Below are positions 18,834 through 27,548 of a stretch of DNA of 64,000 bases, piece after piece. Positions within the stretch are counted from its first letter, which is position 1; each line of letters opens with the position of its first letter. The translations under genes and the position numbers were made by a program. This DNA is from Paraclostridium sordellii (lineage in GTDB: Bacteria > Bacillota > Clostridia > Peptostreptococcales > Peptostreptococcaceae): NCBI RefSeq assembly GCF_000953675.1, contig NZ_LN679998.1:158116-222115 (forward strand), in the 5' to 3' direction. Under the pieces are notes generated by a model that saw nothing but the letters and a program-made list of their open reading frames with translations, was not told the origin of the DNA and made no database searches.

Positions 18834-20708
18834 TTATTTCTTAATTATTGCATTGAATTTACAGTTATCCATACAAGCACCGCATTTTAGACATTTAGTA
18901 ATATCAATTTCATGTTTTTCTTTAACTTTTCCAGTTATACATCCAGCTGGACAGATTTTTGAACACTTTGTACAACCTATGCAAGAATCTGTTATAACAA
19001 AGTTTAATAGTGCCTGACATTTTCCTGAAGGACACTTTTTATCAACTACATGAGCCTTATACTCATCATAGAAATAGTTAAGGGTACTTAAAACTGGGTT
19101 AGGAGCAGACTTGCCCAATCCACATAAAGAGGTACTAACTATTGTTTTAGATAAATTTTCTAAGTCTATTAAATCTTGTTCACAACCTTTGCCATCTGTT
19201 ATTTTAGTTAAAATTTCTAATAATCTCTTATTTCCTATACGACAAGGAGTACATTTACCACAAGATTCTTCGACAGTAAATCCTAAGAAAAACTTAGCTA
19301 TATCAACCATACAGTCAGTTTCATCTAGTATTAACATACCACCTGAACCCATCATAGATCCAAGAGCATTTAAATTATCAAAATCTATAGGAGTATCTAG
19401 ATAATCAGTCGGTATACATCCTCCTGATGGACCACCTGTTAAAACAGCTTTGAAATTTTTATTATCGGGAATACCTCCACCTATGTTATAAATTACATCT
19501 CTTAAAGTTGTTCCCATAGGTATTTCAACAAGACCAACATTATTTATTTTTCCGCCTAAGGCGAAAACCTTAGTACCTGATGATTTTTCAGTACCTATAT
19601 TTTTATACCATTGACCTCCATTTTTAATTATAGGAGTTATATTTGCAAAAGTTTCTACGTTGTTAGAACAAGTTGGAACATCCCAAAGCCCTTTTTTTGT
19701 AGAACTATAAGTTTTCATACGAGGTTCACCACGATTACCTTCTATTGAACGCATTAGAGCTGTACCTTCACCACAAACAAAAGCCCCAGCGCCATATTTA
19801 AGTTCTATGTTAAAATTAAAATCAGTACCTAATATGTTTTTACCAAGTACACCTAAACTATTTGCTTGATCTATAGCAAGTTTAAGCCTTTCTATAGCAA
19901 GAGGGTATTCTGCTCTTATATATATATATCCAGTATCAGCTCCAACTGCATATCCACATATAGCCATTGCTTCTAAAACTTTATGAGGGTCTCCTTCTAA
20001 TATAGATCTATCCATAAATGCACCTGGATCACCTTCATCAGCATTACAAACTACATATTTTTGATTTGAAGGAGATTTTCTAGTAGCTTCCCATTTTATA
20101 CCAGTAGGAAATCCAGCACCGCCTCTACCTCTTAGGCCAGAAACTTTTACTTCTTCAATAACTTCTTCAGGTTTAAGTTCAGTTAGACATTTACCAAGCA
20201 TTAAATAACCATCATTTGCTAAGTAATCTTCAACTTTTTCTGGATTTATATATCCACAGTTATGAAGAGCTATACGCATTTGCTGTTTATAAAAAGACAT
20301 ATCATCTGAAGATTTAACCTTTTTTTCTTCAGATTGTTCAATAAAAAGAAGTCTATCTACAAGTTTCCCCTCAATAAGATGATCTTGAACTATGTCTCTG
20401 GCGTCATCGGCTTGGACTTTCACATAGAAAACGTTATCAGGATGAACCTTAACAATCGGGCCTTGAGCGCAGAATCCGAAACATCCTGTTAAAGATACAG
20501 AAACAAGATCTTCTAAACCTGCATTTTTTATTTCTTGTTTAAGACTATCTATAATTGGCATACTATTAGCAGCTCTACAACCTGTATCACCGCAAACTAG
20601 CAGTTCTTTTTTATTATTATTTTGTTTGAGATTATTTCTTAAAGATAGATTTGGCTTTAATTTATTAACTAGATTATTTAACTCATCAAATGATTTTATT
20701 TGACTCAT
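18834..20708 (-). CDS. hydB: NADH-dehydrogenase (NuoF-like) flavoprotein subunit of the [FeFe] hydrogenase
   Basis: Carries FMN and the NAD(P)(H) site and passes electrons to HydA. In electron-bifurcating HydABC enzymes this subunit is the likely bifurcation centre. The 624 residues contain a thioredoxin-like 2Fe-2S domain (CGDTGCRAANS ... TGCFGFC, about 35-90) and the NuoF core with GLRGRGGAGFPTG and NADEGDPGAFMDRS. The 4Fe-4S site ESCGKCTPCRIG is followed by a C-terminal pair of 4Fe-4S motifs (CIGCTKCSKICP, CLKCGACMDNC). The C-terminal ferredoxin domain is typical of HydB/HndC and absent from respiratory NuoF. Confidence 0.94.
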   Translation of the reverse strand: MSQIKSFDELNNLVNKLKPNLSLRNNLKQNNNKKELLVCGDTGCRAANSMPIIDSLKQEIKNAGLEDLVSVSLTGCFGFCAQGPIVKVHPDNVFYVKVQADDARDIVQDHLIEGKLVDRLLFIEQSEEKKVKSSDDMSFYKQQMRIALHNCGYINPEKVEDYLANDGYLMLGKCLTELKPEEVIEEVKVSGLRGRGGAGFPTGIKWEATRKSPSNQKYVVCNADEGDPGAFMDRSILEGDPHKVLEAMAICGYAVGADTGYIYIRAEYPLAIERLKLAIDQANSLGVLGKNILGTDFNFNIELKYGAGAFVCGEGTALMRSIEGNRGEPRMKTYSSTKKGLWDVPTCSNNVETFANITPIIKNGGQWYKNIGTEKSSGTKVFALGGKINNVGLVEIPMGTTLRDVIYNIGGGIPDNKNFKAVLTGGPSGGCIPTDYLDTPIDFDNLNALGSMMGSGGMLILDETDCMVDIAKFFLGFTVEESCGKCTPCRIGNKRLLEILTKITDGKGCEQDLIDLENLSKTIVSTSLCGLGKSAPNPVLSTLNYFYDEYKAHVVDKKCPSGKCQALLNFVITDSCIGCTKCSKICPAGCITGKVKEKHEIDITKCLKCGACMDNCKFNAIIKK

Positions 20709-20726
20709 ATATTCCCCCCCTTTATT

Positions 20727-21224
20727 TTAACAAGTAGCTTCTAATTGTTTATATTCATTTACTATATCTTTTACCTGATCTACTGTAACCTGGCCATAAA
20801 CTTTTCCGTTTACAACAACTACAGGAGCTAGACCACATGCACCAACACATCGTAATCCTTCAAGTGAGAATTTTAAATCAGAAGTTGTTTCCCCAGACTT
20901 TATACCTAAAATATTTTCAAATTCAGCTAAAATTTTATCAGCGCCCTTTACAAAGCATACAGTACCTAAACAAACACTTATTTTGTATTCCCCTTTTTGT
21001 TCAGTTGTAAAGTATGAGTAAAAGCTTACGACACCATAAACTTTAGCTGGAGATAGATCTAACTTTTTTGCAATATGAAGTTGAACTTCTTTAGGTAAAT
21101 AACCAAATAGGCCTTGAGCATGATGAAGAACTTGTATTAAAGCACCTTTTTTAGTAGGTAGAGCATCTATAAATATATCTAAATCTTCAAATAATTTATT
21201 GTTGCACTGAGAACAGTTACACAT
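20727..21224 (-). CDS. hydC: NuoE-like 2Fe-2S subunit of the [FeFe] hydrogenase
   Basis: Small thioredoxin-fold electron-transfer subunit, 165 residues. The four 2Fe-2S cysteines are visible as CLGTVC (5-residue spacing) and CVGAC. LPKEVQLHIAKKL and GVVSFYSYF are typical of the family. It is the first gene of the operon hydC-hydB-hydA, with an AGGAGG-like site (GGAGGCTC) before the ATG. A separate hndB-type gene is missing because that domain is fused to the N-terminus of HydB. Confidence 0.94.
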   Translation of the reverse strand: MCNCSQCNNKLFEDLDIFIDALPTKKGALIQVLHHAQGLFGYLPKEVQLHIAKKLDLSPAKVYGVVSFYSYFTTEQKGEYKISVCLGTVCFVKGADKILAEFENILGIKSGETTSDLKFSLEGLRCVGACGLAPVVVVNGKVYGQVTVDQVKDIVNEYKQLEATC

Positions 21225-21290
21225 AGAGAGCCTCCTTATTTATGGAATGAAATTTATATCTTATACTAGTATATTTGATATCATAAACAT

Positions 21291-21318
21291 ATTATAACTC
21301 AATTATTTTAAATGTCTT
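21291..21318 (-). promoter_or_regulatory. possible promoter of the hydrogenase operon
   Basis: Read leftward, AAGACA and TATAAT are 16 bases apart, about 70 bases before the hydC start. The -10 is perfect and the -35 is moderate. I found no clear Rex-type operator (TTGTGA inverted repeat) here. Confidence 0.45.
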
Positions 21319-21373
21319 TAATAATTTCCTAAATTTTCAAAAAATAAAAAATTAACATTTGTTATTAAAGTAA

Positions 21374-21425
21374 AATAGAAAAAACACCTGAAATAATATA
21401 TATTTTAGGTGTTTTTTCTATTTTT
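21374..21425 (-). terminator. terminator of cls
   Basis: Read leftward, AAAACACCTAAAATA pairs imperfectly with TATTTCAGGTGTTTTTT around an AT-rich loop, directly after the cls stop codon. Confidence 0.8.
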
Positions 21426-22886
21426 TTATAAGACAGGGGATAAAAGTCTAGAAATCGACTCTTTAAACCTGATTAATTGAGATCTATTATCATAAATTTC
21501 TTGAGTAATTTGAGTACAATTTTTGATATCTTCTTCAAAAATATGTTTTTGTTTAATTGCTACTTCAGAGCAATACATAAATGCGTTTACTTCAAAATTA
21601 AGTTCAAAACTACGAATATCCATATTTGCAGTTCCTATTGAACAAATAGAATCATCCATGACAACTGTTTTAGAATGTAAAAAAGCATCTTTACCATAAG
21701 TATAAATTTTAGCTCCAAACTTTAATAGTTCTCCCGCATAAGAGTATGTAGCCCAATAAACAAATGGATGGTCAGGCTTAGATGGAATCATGATTCTAAC
21801 ATCAACACCTGATAAAGATGCAATTTTTAAGGCATCTAACAAAGAGCTATCTAAAATTAGATATGGAGATTGAATATAAATATACTTTTTAGCTTTTTGA
21901 ATCATTTTTAAATAACCATATTTTATTTCATCTATTTCTGATAAGTCCGGGCCACTTGATACTATTTGCATTCCTAGGTTACCATTGTAAGGATGAATAT
22001 CATCATTTAAATACTTTGTGAAATCTATATCTTCATGAGTTGTATAACGCCAATCTAACATGAATCTAAGGTTTAAATCATTAACGGCAGCACCGATAAT
22101 TTTAGTATGAGTATCCCTCCAATATCCAAATTTAGGGTCTTTTCCTAAATACTCATCACCTACATTAAAACCTCCAACAAATCCAACTTCGCCATCTACG
22201 ACAACAATTTTTCTATGATTTCGATAGTTTAAGTTAAAGTTTATTATCTTTAAAAAAGAAGGGAAGAAGGCACCTGTTTTTCCTCCTGCTTCTTTTAATC
22301 TGTTAATTCCATTTTTAGATAAAAGTCTACTTCCAACAGTATCATATAGAAGTCTAACTTCAACTCCTTCAGACAGCTTTTCAATAAGAATATCTAAAAT
22401 TTCATTACCTAACCCGTCATCTTTAAATATATAAAATTCTATATTTATATATTTTTTCGCTTTTCTTAATTGTTCTTTAAGTTCGTTAAAAAATTCATTA
22501 CCATCTGTATAGATAGAAACTTTATTATTTGTAGTATAAGGGGAACTGTTTAAGTTAGCCAAAGTATAAATCATATCTCTATGGTTTGCGACATTAGGCT
22601 CAAATTTTTCTGAGTACTGTAGAAAGTCACAGGATTCACCCATTCTATTTTTGAGTCTTTTGTCTTCGTCTTTTTTTAATTTGAACATGTTATACTTATT
22701 CATACGTCTACCAAATACTATGTATAAAACAAAACCTACTGCAGGAACTATAGTTAGGATTAATATCCAAGCAACTGTAGAGTCTATGCTTCTACGTTCC
22801 CTAAATATAAGGTTTAACATTACTAAAAAGTTTATTATATATATAGAGGTAACTAAAAATTGATATGAAAAAATAGTAGATAAAAT
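21426..22886 (-). CDS. cls: cardiolipin synthase, probably initiated at an ATT codon
   Basis: Membrane enzyme of the phospholipase D superfamily that joins phosphatidylglycerol molecules into cardiolipin. Two HKD motifs are present: NHRKIVVVDGEVGFVGGFN and HSKTVVMDDSICSIGTAN. They are preceded by membrane helices. The first ATG (ending at 22820) would give 464 residues, has no ribosome binding site and loses the first helix. In frame upstream there is no ATG, GTG or TTG. However, a perfect AGGAGG (22895-22900) lies 8 bases before ATT at 22884-22886. The extra 22 codons (ILSTIFSYQFLVTSIYIINF...) form a normal first TM helix and give 486 residues, the usual Cls length. It is likely transcribed alone. 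Confidence 0.9.
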   Translation of the reverse strand: MLSTIFSYQFLVTSIYIINFLVMLNLIFRERRSIDSTVAWILILTIVPAVGFVLYIVFGRRMNKYNMFKLKKDEDKRLKNRMGESCDFLQYSEKFEPNVANHRDMIYTLANLNSSPYTTNNKVSIYTDGNEFFNELKEQLRKAKKYINIEFYIFKDDGLGNEILDILIEKLSEGVEVRLLYDTVGSRLLSKNGINRLKEAGGKTGAFFPSFLKIINFNLNYRNHRKIVVVDGEVGFVGGFNVGDEYLGKDPKFGYWRDTHTKIIGAAVNDLNLRFMLDWRYTTHEDIDFTKYLNDDIHPYNGNLGMQIVSSGPDLSEIDEIKYGYLKMIQKAKKYIYIQSPYLILDSSLLDALKIASLSGVDVRIMIPSKPDHPFVYWATYSYAGELLKFGAKIYTYGKDAFLHSKTVVMDDSICSIGTANMDIRSFELNFEVNAFMYCSEVAIKQKHIFEEDIKNCTQITQEIYDNRSQLIRFKESISRLLSPVL

Positions 22887-22900
22887 AGTACTCGCCTCCT
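22884..22900 (-). promoter_or_regulatory. ribosome binding site and ATT start codon of cls
   Basis: Read leftward: AGGAGG, an 8-base spacer (CGAGTACT), then ATT. An in-frame TAG lies just before this, so no other start codon fits. AUU starts are known in Escherichia coli infC and pcnB and depend on initiation factor 3. Confidence 0.7.
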
Positions 22901-22965
22901 ATTAAGATTATCTTTAGCATTAAATAATTATATTAATTATAACAAAAAGGAGTATATTTCTCTAT

Positions 22966-23000
22966 AAAAAAACCCCTCTTATTTAAATAAGAAGGGTTTA
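22966..23000 (-). terminator. terminator of the leftward formate/nitrite-family channel gene
   Basis: Read leftward, AACCCTTCTTATTT pairs with AAATAAGAGGGGTT (one G-U pair) and is followed by TTTTTTA. It lies 11 bases after the stop codon. Confidence 0.85.
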
Positions 23001-23010
23001 TATATTATTA

Positions 23011-23853
23011 TTATTTTTCATTATTACTCATAAATAAGAAATAGTAAGAAGCTGCTATTACCATACCTCCTAATATGTTACCTATAGTAACTGGTAAGAA
23101 GTTATGTAAAAACACATTTCCTAAATTTAAATTAGCTACATCAGCTAAAGTTTTGTGAGATGCTTCTAAGTATACTGGATTTAATTTAACCATTAATCCA
23201 GCTAATAAGTATCCCATATTAGCAACAACGTGTTCTACGCCTATACATACGAATACGAATATACCTAACCAACCCATTATAACTTTTCCTGAAACTGATT
23301 TAGCAGCATATGAAGCCCAAACAGTTGCACAAACTAATAGGTTACAAACTACACCTGAAGCTATCGCAGCAGCAAATCCTATATTTACTTTACCAACTGC
23401 ATTTTTTATAACAACACCACCATATAATCCGTGGCTCCAATCGAATACACCTGATTTAGAAACTAAAAAAGCAGCAAATGCCGCACCTATTAAGTTTCCT
23501 ATCCAAACTAAAGCCCAGTTTTTAGCTGTTTTGCCCCAAGAAACTTTTTTCTTTAAAGCTGCTAAAGTTATTAATATATTACTAGTAAATAAGTCTCCTC
23601 CAGCTATTAATATAAGTACAAGTCCAGCTGGGAACATAAGTCCAGCTACCATTTTACCTAATCCATAAGTAGCAGGGTTAGCTAATAAATTGTAAGATGC
23701 TGCTATAGAACCTAAAGCACCTAACGCTATATACATTCCTGCTAAGAATGCAGAAATTAAAACTTTTTTAGTTGGAGTATTAGCTTTTTTTATACCTGCA
23801 TGTAATGTATACTCTGCAACTTCAGCAGGTGTAAGCATTTTTTTGTCACTCAT
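23011..23853 (-). CDS. formate/nitrite transporter family channel
   Basis: A 280-residue member of the FNT family of pentameric membrane channels for small anions (formate, nitrite or hydrosulfide). Six hydrophobic segments are visible. The family hallmarks are AGGDLFTSN in the first inverted-repeat half and GVEHVVANM in the second, including the His that lines the pore. The N-terminus MLTPAEVAEYTLHAGIKKAN is the typical FNT start. The ATG follows GGGAGG. It is divergent from a second FNT gene. Its location next to a hydrogenase operon is suggestive of fermentative formate handling, but which anion it carries cannot be read here. Confidence 0.92.
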   Translation of the reverse strand: MSDKKMLTPAEVAEYTLHAGIKKANTPTKKVLISAFLAGMYIALGALGSIAASYNLLANPATYGLGKMVAGLMFPAGLVLILIAGGDLFTSNILITLAALKKKVSWGKTAKNWALVWIGNLIGAAFAAFLVSKSGVFDWSHGLYGGVVIKNAVGKVNIGFAAAIASGVVCNLLVCATVWASYAAKSVSGKVIMGWLGIFVFVCIGVEHVVANMGYLLAGLMVKLNPVYLEASHKTLADVANLNLGNVFLHNFLPVTIGNILGGMVIAASYYFLFMSNNEK

Positions 23854-23926
23854 TTATAATTCCTCCCGTGAAATAATGTTATACAATTTTAGTCAAAAAT
23901 TTATCATTTATCTACAACCTAAATAA

Positions 23927-23955
23927 GTATACAATAAAAATTACATTTTGTATAC
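23927..23955. promoter_or_regulatory. inverted repeat between the divergent FNT genes, candidate operator
   Basis: GTATACAA (23927-23934) and TTGTATAC (23948-23955) are perfect inverted copies, 13 bases apart, with centres about 21 bases apart (two helical turns). They lie 74 bases upstream of the leftward FNT gene and 130 bases upstream of the rightward one. The left arm overlaps a TATACT that could be the leftward -10. This looks like a protein-binding site; I do not recognise the regulator. Confidence 0.4.
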
Positions 23956-24084
23956 AAAAAACGAAGTGCAAAAACTTAATGTTATAAAAATTTATTCTAT
24001 AAATCTATATATATTTATGGAACATAGTCAACTACTTGATTTAAAAACATATAATTTATTAGTAATTTATATAGGGGGGATAAA

Positions 24085-24846
24085 ATGGAAAAAAACTTTC
24101 TAACTCCAGGGGAAATAATCAAAGTTACTATTGATACAGGAATAAAAAAATCTAATTTACCTTTTAAAAATCGTATGCTACTTGGGATTTTAGCTGGATT
24201 ATTTATTGGCTTAGGTGGACTTGGAAATATCTTAATATCTCAAACCTTAACTGATCCGGGAATTTCTAAATTTGCTGGAGCATGTATATTCCCCATTGGA
24301 CTTATGTTAGTAGTTGTTTGCGGAGCAGAGTTATTTACGGGGAATAATCTTATGACATTATCTATTTTAGAAAAAAAGATTACTTATAAATCATTATTTA
24401 AAAATTGGAGTGTAGTATATATAGGAAACTTTATAGGTTCTATATTGTTAGTATTAGCTATTTTTTTAAGTAATACATTAAGTCAAAGTGCTATAGAAAA
24501 AGTAGTAAATATAGCTCAAAGTAAAGTAGAGTTAACTTTTATAGAAGCTCTTATTAAAGGAATTTTATGTAATATTATGGTTGTATTAGCTGTTTTATTT
24601 GCAACTGCAGGTAGAGATATAGTATCAAAAGTTTTTGCATGTTGGTTTCCTATTATGTTATTTGTTTTATGTGGATTTGAACATAGTATAGCGAATATGT
24701 TTTTTATACCTATGGGAATGATTCTAGGAGCCAAAATAACTATAGTTCAATTATTATTTAACTTAATTGTAGTAACTTTTGGAAATATTATAGGAGGTGC
24801 TATAATAATTCCTTATATATATCACAGTTGCTATGTAAAGAAGTGA
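24085..24846 (+). CDS. formate/nitrite transporter family channel, second copy
   Basis: A 253-residue FNT-family membrane channel divergent from the first. Hallmarks are CGAELFTGNN in the first half and GFEHSIANMFFIPMG in the second. The N-terminus FLTPGEIIKVTIDTGIKKSN parallels the neighbour, but overall similarity is low, so this is an old paralogue rather than a recent duplication. The ATG follows GGGGGGA. It is shorter than the first copy in the loop between helices 3 and 4. Substrate unknown. It ends in a terminator and is probably monocistronic. Confidence 0.9.
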   Translation: MEKNFLTPGEIIKVTIDTGIKKSNLPFKNRMLLGILAGLFIGLGGLGNILISQTLTDPGISKFAGACIFPIGLMLVVVCGAELFTGNNLMTLSILEKKITYKSLFKNWSVVYIGNFIGSILLVLAIFLSNTLSQSAIEKVVNIAQSKVELTFIEALIKGILCNIMVVLAVLFATAGRDIVSKVFACWFPIMLFVLCGFEHSIANMFFIPMGMILGAKITIVQLLFNLIVVTFGNIIGGAIIIPYIYHSCYVKK

Positions 24847-24866
24847 GAAAAAATGTTAGAAATTCT

Positions 24867-24898
24867 AAAAACGTTGATAGATATATCAACGTTTTTTA
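24867..24898 (+). terminator. terminator of the second FNT gene
   Basis: AAAAACGTTGATA pairs perfectly with TATCAACGTTTTT around a 4-base loop and is followed by T residues, 20 bases after the stop codon. Confidence 0.88.
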
Positions 24899-25024
24899 AG
24901 GTGAGTTCAATGGTTTTGTATATTGTTATTTTGTTTTTAATACATTATTATAGTATATGTATAATTTTTAATGGATAAATAAGTGTGAAATGTGAATAAA
25001 CAGCATTGATTAGGAGGAAATATA

Positions 25025-25939
25025 ATGAATAAGGAATTTATATATAAAAATTTATTAAATATATTAGATAAAGAGGGTATATACCTAAATGAGCCTATGA
25101 AAAATCATATCTCATTTAAGGTTGGAGGTCCTGCAGATTTTTTACTAAAACCAAAAACTGAAGATGAAATAAAAAAATTAATAGAGTTTTTAAAAAACGA
25201 AAACATACCTTATATAGTTATTGGAAATGGGTCAAACCTTTTAGTTAAAGATGGTGGTATAAGAGGCGTAGTTATAAAAATAGCTGACAATTTTAATAAG
25301 TTTGAAATTGAGGACACAAAAGTTATAGCTCAATCAGGAGCATTACTTTCTTTTATGGGGAAAGCTATATTAAATAAGAGTTTGACAGGATTTGAATTTG
25401 CAGCTGGAATACCAGGAACGCTAGGTGGAGCAATAGCTATGAATGCAGGTGCTTATGGAGGAGAGATGAAAGACATAGTCAAATCTGTAAGATTAATGGA
25501 TTCAAAAGGTAATATAATTGAGTTAAGCAATAAAGAAATGGAATTTGAATATAGAAGAAGTTTAATTAGTAAAAGTGAGTATATAGTTTTATCAGCAATT
25601 ATAGAATTAAAAGAAGGAAATTTTGATGAAATAAAGGGTTATATGAAAGAACTAACTAAAAGCAGAGTTACTAAACAGCCTTTAAATCTACCTAGTGCAG
25701 GAAGTACTTTTAAAAGACCTGAAGGACATTTCGCAGCAAAACTAATAGAAGATAGTGGATTAAAAGGATTGACATTAGGTGGAGCTAGAGTTTCGGAGAA
25801 GCACTCTGGATTTGTAGTTAATATAGGAGATGCAAAAGCAAAAGATATAATTGAGTTAATAAATGTAGTTAAAAGTACAGTATATTCTAAATTTGGAGTT
25901 ATGCTAGAAGAGGAAGTCAAAATACTAGGAGATGAATAA
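25025..25939 (+). CDS. murB: UDP-N-acetylenolpyruvoylglucosamine reductase
   Basis: FAD-dependent, NADPH-using reductase that completes UDP-N-acetylmuramic acid synthesis for peptidoglycan. The 304 residues contain the FAD-binding pattern NGSNLLVKDGGIRG, AGIPGTLGGAIAMNAGAYGGEM, YRRS, and the catalytic-Ser region SAGSTFKRPEG. The length fits a type II MurB. The ATG follows AGGAGGAAA. It starts the run murB-PHP-rapZ-yvcK, a neighbourhood common in Clostridia. The next start codon is 3 bases after its stop. Confidence 0.97.
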   Translation: MNKEFIYKNLLNILDKEGIYLNEPMKNHISFKVGGPADFLLKPKTEDEIKKLIEFLKNENIPYIVIGNGSNLLVKDGGIRGVVIKIADNFNKFEIEDTKVIAQSGALLSFMGKAILNKSLTGFEFAAGIPGTLGGAIAMNAGAYGGEMKDIVKSVRLMDSKGNIIELSNKEMEFEYRRSLISKSEYIVLSAIIELKEGNFDEIKGYMKELTKSRVTKQPLNLPSAGSTFKRPEGHFAAKLIEDSGLKGLTLGGARVSEKHSGFVVNIGDAKAKDIIELINVVKSTVYSKFGVMLEEEVKILGDE

Positions 25940-25942
25940 AAT

Positions 25943-26656
25943 ATGGAAATACTAGCAGATTATCATACTCATACAATTTATAGTCATGGAAAAGGAACTA
26001 TAGAAGATAATGTAAAAGTTGCTATAGAAAAGAATATAAAAACGATAGGTATTTCAGATCACGGTTATAAGCATATTGCATATGGCGTAAAATATGATAG
26101 TATAGCTAAAATGAGAGAAGAAATCGATAAACTTAATGAAAAATATAAAGAAATTGAAATTTTATTAGGAATGGAATGTAATATATTAGATGATAAAGGT
26201 AATATAGATTTAGATGATAAAATTGAAGATATGTTAGATTATACAATGGCCGGTTACCATTTTGGATCAAAGCCGACTTGTATAAAGAGTGCATTAGATC
26301 ATGCATTTAATTATTTAAAATTTAAAAATTGGTGTAAAGATTACAACACTAATGCTGTAGTAAATGCCATAAAAAATAACAACCTTTTTATAGTAACTCA
26401 TCCTGGAGATAAAGGGGATGTATATATAGAAGAAGTTGCAAAAGCAGCTATAAGTAAAAATACTTTTTTAGAAATAAACTCTCACCACGGTTATTTAAAT
26501 GTTGATCAGTTAAATAAAATAAAAAATACTGGGGTTGAATTTGTTATAGGATCTGATGCACATAGACCTGAGCATATAGGAAATTTCGAAAAAGCCATAA
26601 AAATAGCTGAAGATGCAAAACTTGATTTTAATCTTATAAAGAATATAAAAATTTAG
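25943..26656 (+). CDS. PHP-domain phosphoesterase (YcdX-like)
   Basis: A 237-residue metal-dependent phosphoesterase of the PHP superfamily. Metal ligands are visible in order: DYHTHTIYSHGKG near residue 6, ISDHGYKH near 37, GMECN near 73, THPGDKG near 152, NSHHGY near 178 and GSDAHRPEH near 202. These are the nine-ligand tri-metal site. The substrate is unknown. Its position directly between murB and rapZ is conserved in related Firmicutes, so it may serve cell-wall or amino-sugar metabolism, but that is inference. Confidence 0.85.
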   Translation: MEILADYHTHTIYSHGKGTIEDNVKVAIEKNIKTIGISDHGYKHIAYGVKYDSIAKMREEIDKLNEKYKEIEILLGMECNILDDKGNIDLDDKIEDMLDYTMAGYHFGSKPTCIKSALDHAFNYLKFKNWCKDYNTNAVVNAIKNNNLFIVTHPGDKGDVYIEEVAKAAISKNTFLEINSHHGYLNVDQLNKIKNTGVEFVIGSDAHRPEHIGNFEKAIKIAEDAKLDFNLIKNIKI

Positions 26657-26676
26657 TGAATAGGGGGACTTAATAT

Positions 26677-27534
26677 ATGAGATTTATAATAGTTACAGGA
26701 TTATCTGGATCTGGAAAAAGTGAAGCTATGAAGGCTCTGGAAGATATTGGGTTTTATTGTATAGACAATTTACCTCCAACTCTTATAACTAAGTTTGCAG
26801 AACTATGCTATCAAGGAAATTCAAGTATAGATAAAGTTGCGCTTGGAATTGACATAAGAGGTAGAGAGTTTTTTAAAACTCTACATGAAAGTTTAAGTTA
26901 TTTGGAAAAAGAAAATTATAAATATGAAGTTTTATTTTTAGATTGCTCAGATGATGTATTAGTAAAAAGGTACAAAATGACTCGAAGAAATCATCCTTTA
27001 GCAAAAAATATGCAAATAACAGAAGGAATTAAAGAAGAAAGAGAAATTTTACAAACTCTAAGAGATAAAGCTGATAGTATAATAGATACTAGCAATATGA
27101 AACCTAGAGACTTAAAGGAAGAAGTAAGTAGATTATATATAGAAGGAGAAGATAATCCTAAACTTACTATATCTGTAGTATCATTTGGATTTAAGCATGG
27201 AATACCTATAGATGCAGATTTAGTTTTTGATGTTAGATTTTTACCAAATCCATACTATCTAGAAGAATTAAGACCAAAAACAGGAGACGATCAAGATGTA
27301 AGAGATTATGTAATGGATTCTGATGTAAGTAGAGAATTTTTAACAAAATTAGAAGATATGATAGATTTCCTAATCCCTCAATATATAAAAGAAGGAAAGA
27401 ATCATTTAGTTATAGCTATAGGATGTACAGGTGGAAGACATAGATCAGTGACTATTTCAAATCTTATGTATGATAATTTAATTAAAAAGGGGTATAGAGC
27501 TGTAAAGAGACATAGAGATTACACTCTAAGATAA
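26677..27534 (+). CDS. rapZ: RNase adapter RapZ / nucleotide-binding protein YvcJ
   Basis: P-loop nucleotide-binding protein of the RapZ/YvcJ family, 285 residues. It has Walker A GLSGSGKS at residues 8-15, YCIDNLPP after it, a central RRNHPLA, and the conserved C-terminal half with SFGFKHGIP, DVRFLPNPYY and GCTGGRHRSV. In proteobacteria it controls glmS mRNA turnover; in Firmicutes it is a GTPase/ATPase linked to competence and amino-sugar signalling. The gene is followed by yvcK and whiA as in most Gram-positive bacteria. The ribosome binding site is GGGGG. Confidence 0.95.
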   Translation: MRFIIVTGLSGSGKSEAMKALEDIGFYCIDNLPPTLITKFAELCYQGNSSIDKVALGIDIRGREFFKTLHESLSYLEKENYKYEVLFLDCSDDVLVKRYKMTRRNHPLAKNMQITEGIKEEREILQTLRDKADSIIDTSNMKPRDLKEEVSRLYIEGEDNPKLTISVVSFGFKHGIPIDADLVFDVRFLPNPYYLEELRPKTGDDQDVRDYVMDSDVSREFLTKLEDMIDFLIPQYIKEGKNHLVIAIGCTGGRHRSVTISNLMYDNLIKKGYRAVKRHRDYTLR

Positions 27535-27548
27535 AAGTGGAGGAAATT

